Under the pieces are notes generated by a model, which had not been told where the DNA came from, made no database searches, and saw only the letters and a list, made by a program, of their open reading frames with translations. Both the position numbers and the translations under genes were made by a program. From NCBI GenBank assembly GCA_029948255.1, contig JALIZF010000932.1:38714-102713 (forward strand): 64,000 nucleotides of DNA, given 5' to 3'. This document shows, in pieces, positions 57,544 through 64,000 of this stretch. Position 1 is the first letter of the stretch, and each line of letters starts with the position of its first letter. Origin of the DNA: Telmatactis stephensoni (taxonomy: Eukaryota > Cnidaria > Anthozoa > Actiniaria > Isophelliidae).

Positions 57544-59479
57544 TATTGACAAAAGCTAATTTGGCAAAACCCGCTTGAGTGCTTTGAGTTCTCAAGAGTT
57601 CTCATGTCAGATTTTGAAAATTGTATTAATGTGTTTATTATAGATGCTAATGCTCAAAATATGCAAAGTGTAAATGGTATCATAGGATTTAATGATATCA
57701 AGTTTCGGTCGAGTTGGAAACTACTCGGTCAAAATGCTAGATCCGCCCCTGAATATAATAATCAATTTTCTCAGTTAACAAAGTTTTTTCTCGTGCCTGG
57801 TGTCGGCTGGGTGGTTTCGTTGTTTTAGCATACATATCACAGGGGTGAGGGCAGGAGCAGACTCTTCCCATAACTCAACTAATGCGATGAATTAATGAGT
57901 ATGCAGTGAAGATGTGTTACTATTCGATACAAAGGAGCCAAAACTACGGCTTATTGAATCAGTGTACTCTTATACTTGCTCTACACAATTTGAACTCTGT
58001 TCACTCCTTGGGTTTCCTGTGGTAATAGAAGCGCTCACACACCTCTAGTTGATACAAAGGAGCGAAGAATGGGACTTTAGTATTCAATCAGTCTAGAAGT
58101 TGTTGCTGCCCTGGTTGCTGCCTTTATTGTGATCATTTCTCTCTCGTAACAAAATCTCTAAAACATGCATGGCCAGTAAAAATGGCGGCGTGTATCGCAG
58201 TTATGAAGTAAAGATGAAACTGAAACAATTATAAAAAGATTGGAATTGTAAAACGCTCTAGACAAGTACACTAATTAGTCTAATTATTATATTTGACCGT
58301 TAGTACAGCATTTAGTAAAACCTGCTAAGTTTTGTGTTACGCCACAATAAAACTGTAGCACGTCATATTTGAGAATGTTTCAGAGATGATCGAGTTATAT
58401 TTGATTTTGATTTTTATCATTTTTATTATTTGTTTTGTTTTTGTTTTATTAGAGTTTTACTGAGCTTATTTGTCACAAATCGCCTTACGGTAATAAGGAT
58501 TTCGTCAAGTTACGCACACTAAAAGTCAAAGTGGACGTTGTCACAGCAAAATGGGATGTGTCTGAGCGCGTAACTCAGTGCTCCTTAACTCCTAAATCGT
58601 ACTCGAAGAAAACCCGACCTCGATCGGTATACCCCGAGTACCAGCCGTTGATCTTTCTCTCACCCTATGGTCGTTCACTCGCCCAGCGGGTTAATTGAAC
58701 TATTCCGGTCAACGGATGGGTAGAATAGTATATACAGGTAATCTCATTAACGTTGTCCAGAAAATAGGGCATTTAGACTATTCCAGTTACACGTGTCTCA
58801 TTAAATATTCATCATTCTAGTGCATTCACAAAGAGTCGGCATCGATTTTTCGTTTTCATTAGCCCTGGAAAGCTGTGAATTCCCCGTAAACAAACTATAT
58901 TTCAAGCTAGAAACGAATATTTAATGAGGCACGTGATAATTGGTCTAGACTAAATATCTTTTTGATCTGGACAACGTTATTGAGATTGGATGTATTTAGG
59001 GACTTACAATATATTATAACTACACTGTTTGCTTTTGTTTGCTCTCAAAGAGCTCTTAAAGAAATATTTCAGCAGACTGCTTTCCTTTGCCTTCACTGAC
59101 CCTTTGCATAATACTGCTAATTATATGTAGATGTACCTCTTGCCTCACTTTGGCGCAGCTAAACAATGACATGGTTAGGTGATTCTTTTGTTTTACTGAG
59201 CCAAAGTGAGGCGAAGGGTGTATCTGCATATTATTAGTAGCTTTATGCAAAGGGTTTATAACTTCAGTTTTAGTTTTCGTTCAAGCGAAAGTCACCAGTC
59301 AATCAGTCAGTTTTGGGGATTCGTTTCATCGTCAACGCTTGTTTTGTGCGATATTTTGTGGAAGACGCGGAATATTTAGATATTTCACTTTCTTTAAGAG
59401 CCTACAACTTCCCGGTCCTCATAACAGCCAAAGAGCTTGTAATTAATGTAGCAGTTTATATATCAGTGAGGAAATCAAA

Positions 59480-59674
59480 ATGTATGTTTACTACAAGTGG
59501 ACTATGATAATGCTTGCATTGTGGACTCAAGCACCGACAGGCTCGACTGCTTCAAAACAACCACAAAACGATGAAGGTAAAAGAATCGCTTACAAATCGT
59601 TGTTTTTCGAAAAAGAAGAAAATCGTATTCAGTTCCCAGCACAGTTGACACACAATCTACAAAGCAAGTGCTGA
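59480..59674 (+). CDS. Small peptide with signal-like N-terminus, S4a copy (64 aa)
   Basis: Starts MYVYYKWTMIMLALWTQAPT; the remainder equals the S1a copy. Confidence 0.35.
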   Translation: MYVYYKWTMIMLALWTQAPTGSTASKQPQNDEGKRIAYKSLFFEKEENRIQFPAQLTHNLQSKC

Positions 59675-60423
59675 ATGAAACATCTTTTTGAATAGGAAGT
59701 TTCATCTTTGTACTTAAATTTTGTCGTTCCAATTCACTTTATTCTAGATACGTAGAATAAGTCAAAATGTGACTATATATCTCCTAGTATTAGTGAAAAC
59801 TATTTCTAACTATCTCCTCGTATTAGTGAAAACTACTTTTAAGAGTAAAGTTATCGAAGTATCGAAGTGGTGAGAACACCAGTCACGTCACCTGACTTCG
59901 TCTCGTAGCGTAATTTTTGTCCTCACAACATTTTGACCAGTCATTATTCGACGTCAACTATCACAATACCTTTTTTAATTAAACAAAAATCGTATTCGAA
60001 AACACCCGACTTCGATCGGTATACCTCCAGTTCCAACCGTTAATCTTTCTCTCACCCTTATTGCCGTTCACTCGCGCATCGGGTGAATTGAACTATTCCG
60101 GTCAACGGATGGGTAGAAAAAGTCTAAACGTCAATTTTTACTGATCTGCACAACATTAATGAGATTGGATGTATTTAGGGACTTACAATGTATTACTATT
60201 CCGTCTTCCAAGAAATAATGCACAAAATAAGCGTCAGCGATGAAACGAATCTCAAAAATTATGGCTGGTGACTTTCGCTTGAACGAAAACCAAAACTGAA
60301 GTTATAGACCCGCTTTGAATAAAGCCATTTGAATATTTCACATTCTTTAAGAGCCTACAAATTTCTAATAACAGCCAAAGAGCTTGCAATTAATGTAGCA
60401 GTTTACCAGTGAAAAAAATCAAA

Positions 60424-60585
60424 ATGTATGTTTACTACAAGTGGACTATGATAATGCTTGCATTGTGGACTCAAACACCGACAGGCTCGACAGCAGTTCA
60501 AAACAACCACGAAACGATACAGGTAAAAGAAACGCTTACTATTGATGGTTTTCGAAAAAGAAGTATTGCTTTGAGAGAAAACTAG
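60424..60585 (+). CDS. Small peptide with signal-like N-terminus, S4b variant (53 aa)
   Basis: Starts MYVYYKWTMIMLALWTQTPT with an intact b-type leader. An early TAG at 60583-60585 shortens it to 53 residues compared with 75 in S2b, so it may be truncated. Confidence 0.3.
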   Translation: MYVYYKWTMIMLALWTQTPTGSTAVQNNHETIQVKETLTIDGFRKRSIALREN

Positions 60586-60777
60586 ATCGTATTCAGTTCC
60601 CAGCACAGTTGACGCACAATCTACAAAGCAAGTAGATGAAACATCCTTTTGAATAGGAAGTTTCATCTTCGTACTTTTTGTCGTTCCAAGTCACTGTATA
60701 TTTATATTTATACATTTATTTATTTATAGTTCAGTATTATTATTATTATTTCATTATATTGGTCTTTATGTTATACA

Positions 60778-60787
60778 CCCCCTCCCA

Positions 60788-60818
<31 letters not shown>

Positions 60819-60822
60819 ACAC
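60778..60822. repeat. (C)n followed by (CA)n simple repeat
   Basis: A C-rich run passes into about nine CA dinucleotides, where unit 1 (near 35852) has unique sequence. Length is probably unstable. Confidence 0.85.
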
Positions 60823-61782
60823 AAGCTGTAAAAACTAAGCGTGTTTAAGGTGGCTCGATATATTTTTTCAGTGTTATTGACAATGCTTCCGTTTTTCACT
60901 TCACGAAAGAGGGCAGCTCTAAACAAGGAACTACATGGGCAATAAACTACACACTAAGGCAAAGAAATTAAGGTACAATTCAAAAAATTCTATCAAGCCG
61001 TTTTTGTATAAATTACAAACAATTCAAAAAATGAAATTTATTGATTAGCTTATTAAGTGATAAGTTTACCCTAGTTTTCACGATGGTCAAAATGCTTTGA
61101 TTTTCTCCCACTTGGTTAATCACAATTTTTTGTAGAACTGCCTGATTGTAACGAAACTTGTCATCAAGGTAGTTTGAGCAAATCCACATTTAACAAACTT
61201 GATGACTCACTTGCGACTGTCATGGTGACGTCATAAATGACGTACAAATTTGGCGCCAAAATTAAGAATTTTGAAATTGATTTTACTAATCATCCAAAAT
61301 TGTTCTTTGGTCAAAATGATGCATTCCAGTGAAAACCCCATGCAAATCCGATAAATGGTTCAAAAGTTATGACTGATTAAAGAAATTTGAATTTCCCGCC
61401 AAAATTGATAGAGATTGCCATACATGGTCAAGACAACACCATATATGGTCAAAATTTAGGGTATTTCTAACTCTAAAAATATAATCAAAGCCAGATGGCA
61501 TGGAAACAAAGTAAATAATTCATTAAAACAATTAAATTTGTAGTTTTTTTGACTTGAGAACTTTGGTGTCACGTGGAGTATTACATCATTTCCTTATACA
61601 TATGACGTAATATATATAAGGAAATGACGTATTACTCCACGTGACACAAAAGTTCCCAAGTCAAAAAAAAAACTACAAATTTGTTTCAATGCATTATTCA
61701 CTTAGTTTCAAACTGACTCTGATTAAATTGTTGGAGTTAGAAATACCCTAAATTTTGACCATATATGGTGAAATTTGAAATA

Positions 61783-61882
61783 TTTGTATAGATAATAGCA
61801 TGATTTGTAGTGATATTTGGTATAAATACCACGAGTGATATTTCAAAATTGATAAACAAAATTTGGGACAATTTTGAAATAT

Positions 61883-61916
<34 letters not shown>

Positions 61917-61932
61917 AACATGCTATTATTTG
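61783..61932. mobile_element. 150-bp palindromic MITE
   Basis: AATAGCATGATTTGTAGTGA and, at the other end, a near-complement ending ACATGCTATT enclose a palindrome with GATATTTGGTATAAATACCA arms and a short centre near 61860. Absent from unit 1. Confidence 0.7.
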
Positions 61933-61942
61933 TTAAAAAAAT

Positions 61943-62627
61943 AAAGTGGGACGACGATGAAATCTTTACCGTTTGAAAGACGATTTTTCGGATTAAAAAT
62001 CAAAATATTAGTTGAGTATAAAATAGAAATCCGATGTTAAAAAAAATTGGGAAAAAATTATATACCTAAAATTTTGAGTTGAATTGTCTCTAAATGCCGT
62101 CCGCCATTAATCCATCTGGTACTTTGAAAGGAAAAATTGATGGAAAGTGAAAACTGATTATTTTTTTATCAGAAGGTGAATATAGCTGAATAACTTACTA
62201 CTCTCCGCCAAAAAATGCATTTTAAGCAATTATCACGGAGAAATTTGTGTTTAAAACCCAAGAGAACAATAGCGTTGAGTAACTGACGTCATATGACGTC
62301 AGTTACTCAAAATTTAGATGCTAAAATACTTAACAATTTCTATCCGTCTCCTCTAAATAAGAAGAAAATGTTGGTTCATGGTGATAGTTGGAGCCATAAT
62401 TATCGGTGTGACTAAGTTTCAAGTCATTTTCATTCGTTATAAATTTTTATCCAAGTGCTCCTTTGAATAATGGCGGCCGATAAAAGCAGAGGAAAATAGC
62501 TCCTTTTGAGGTTGTTCCTTTATCGTACGACAAAATCGCTTTGACATCAGATGTTAATATGAATGCTATAAAGATGTCAACAAATATAAAAATAATAAGG
62601 GTGCTAATTTCATCGTCGTCCCACTTT
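61943..62627. mobile_element. TIR element with GTGGGACGACGATGAAAT ends
   Basis: Perfect 21-bp inverted repeats (61943-61963 and 62607-62627) bound ~685 bp with no ORF of note. An inner palindromic TGACGTCA pair lies at 62284-62301. Confidence 0.7.
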
Positions 62628-63376
62628 AATAATATAACCTAAGAAATTTCTGAAAATTTGATGAAAAACAACCGCGAGGTTGAATCGCTTTACACTCAAC
62701 TACTTCTAAAAGTGAAAACATAGCTTTCAAGCCTGTCACAGATAAAAGAAAAGCTATAACAATATTCAAGACAAGTAGTAAAAAGAAATCATTCAAAGTC
62801 AAAACTACATTGAGAAAGTAAAACCAGTAATTTTGTTTTCAATTTTAATTTGGTCTGAATGACTTCACTGAATCAATCAATGAAAAACACTGAACTCGCG
62901 AACAAATTTGTGACTAAAAACGGCATAGTTTGAAAAAAAGATGACAAAAAACGTTCTAGATAAGATAGACAATAAATGCATAACTGTAGAAAAAAAACTT
63001 TTTATTACCTTTCATGAACTTTTCCGTCATGTCAATCCTTCAGTTTGAAGCTATTTTCGGACAAACCTTCACTTCACGTGTCGCTTATCATCTTTTCAGC
63101 AGAAAAAAGGAAAAAGGAACTCTTCATATCCATCAAAACCCGTTTCCCTTTCATTTTATATTTCATTTTTGAGTTGTCTCCATGATAAATCACTTCCTTT
63201 TAGCGGGAGAAAGCTTCCCTATCTGGCCGCCATTTTCTCTTAGCCCTTTTGACAAAGAAAGAAAGCAGTTGCCATGGAAACTGTAATTTTCACATGTCAA
63301 ATTACAAAATTAAGCTGAAATACCAGTGCTCCCGGCCAGCCAATCAAATTACACAAATTTCTTAGGTTATATTATT
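62628..63376. mobile_element. TIR element with AATATAACCTAAGAAATTT ends
   Basis: An inverted repeat of about 22 bp at 62628-62649 and 63355-63376 encloses ~750 bp, non-coding, adjoining the previous element. The two may instead be one composite insertion. Confidence 0.6.
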
Positions 63377-63670
63377 GAAAAAGGAATAACTTTTGAACCA
63401 ATTATCGGATTTACATGGGGTTTTCGCTGAAATGCATCATTTTGACCAAAGAACATTTTTGGATAGTAAGTAAAATGAATTTCAAAATTCAAAATTTTGG
63501 CGCCAAATTTCTACGTCATTTATGAGTTTGTTAAATGTGGACTACCTTCATGACAAGTTTCGTTGCATACAAGACATTATTCTTGGGCATTCTGCAAATT
63601 TTTGTTGACCCGAGTGGGAGGAAAGCTAGCATAGCCGTTTTGACCATCGTGTTTATCACAACGATTTTCC

Positions 63671-64000
63671 TGTCAGTAGATAAACTGAGTTCAAGGTTTT
63701 GTTTTTTATCAGTTTCAGTGTAATTGGTGTTACCATGGCAACGATATAAAACTACGGCTGAAATCAGTTTTTCTGAAATATCTCTTGATTTATAAGAGTT
63801 CTCGGCACCCAAATACTATGTAACAAAGTACATACCAAAGTAAAATAGATAACATAGAATTAAAACTCTTTGATTGAAGTGATTTGGAATAAAGGACCGG
63901 AAATTGGCAAATTTGCATTATTTATGTTTTTTGCGAATTATTCGAAAGCGGCTTGATAAAATTTTTTGAATTTATCCTTAACTTGTTTGTTTTCAGTTTG
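63671..64000. other. Right edge, parallel to 37776-38110
   Basis: Tracks the sequence upstream of gene copy 2, so a further beta-helix gene copy would be expected about 1 kb beyond the window. Confidence 0.6.

Larger units (their letters stand above)
46203..57923. repeat. Block E', second copy of the 11.7-kb segment
   Basis: Runs parallel to 21314-33024 at an offset of 24888-24899 with only a few differences per kilobase. Inverted arms are at 47045-47608 and 48245-50166 (approximate), the 118-bp inverted repeats at 50167-50284 and 52560-52677, decayed ORFs at 50581-50886, 51030-51370 and 51508-51753, the DED fragment at 50402-50456, the minisatellite at 55259-55459 and the hairpin at 56101-56126. 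Confidence 0.8.
57924..60700. repeat. Module S, copy S4
   Basis: Full-length copy resembling S2, with more scattered substitutions near 58490-58680 and a small local duplication near 59775-59835 (CTATCTCCT...GTATTAGTGAAAAC). Confidence 0.85.
61080..63670. mobile_element. Foldback element of unit 2, interrupted by younger insertions
   Basis: Equivalent of 36116-37775 with the same E2F-like sites (61249-61260, 63496-63507), CRE (61226-61233) and CCATATATGG. The right arm is split by ~1.6 kb at 61783-63376. It lacks the 626-bp insertion of unit 1. Confidence 0.75.

Overview
The window looks like animal nuclear DNA, most likely an anthozoan cnidarian (coral or sea anemone). The signs are AT-rich sequence, short GT-AG introns, many small foldback transposons, a tRNA-derived SINE, a death-effector-domain gene and a tandem family of large beta-helix plus multi-membrane-span proteins of a type abundant in anthozoans. 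The taxon is inferred from content only.

Region A (1-9600) is single-copy and gene-bearing. An 11-exon gene (321-5399, +) encodes an 815-aa protein whose order of acidic, CxxC, HxxxxH and Glu motifs matches the catalytic core of RAG1/Transib recombinases; it ends in a SAP-like tail. An intronless chromodomain gene (7305-7931, -), a 5-exon small gene (8387-8969, +) and an intronless 69-aa gene (9283-9492, -) follow. The RAG1-like, chromodomain and 69-aa genes each carry a 16-nt histone-type 3' stem-loop 21-29 nt after the stop codon. That mRNA end is characteristic of replication-dependent histones, yet none of the three encodes a histone. This is the most unusual signal in the window.

Region B (9821-64000) is a tandem array with a period near 25 kb after removing a large insertion. 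Each unit holds a beta-helix/multi-TM gene (5'-truncated copy 1 to 17478; fuller copy 2, 39148-42890), its 3' flank, a 2-2.7 kb module S, an 11.7 kb block E, and a second S followed by a palindromic foldback element. Copy 1 is broken by a 5.05 kb foldback transposon (9880-14933): two 1.75 kb inverted arms, each with the same 118-aa zinc-finger ORF, around two satellite arrays.

S modules (four nearly full copies) each contain two divergent subunits encoding a short peptide with a signal-like N-terminus. Block E (21314-33024 and 46203-57923) is nearly identical in its two copies. It carries nested inverted repeats, a PIF/Harbinger-like MITE with TAA duplications, decayed ORFs that may be Polinton-like, an intronless tRNA-Tyr, a single-DED protein gene and a possible two-exon gene with CCAAT and TATA boxes. 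Insertions present in only one unit (SINE, 626-bp element, 1.6 kb nested elements) postdate the duplication. Assembly duplication of haplotypes is a real alternative for part of the E/E' identity.
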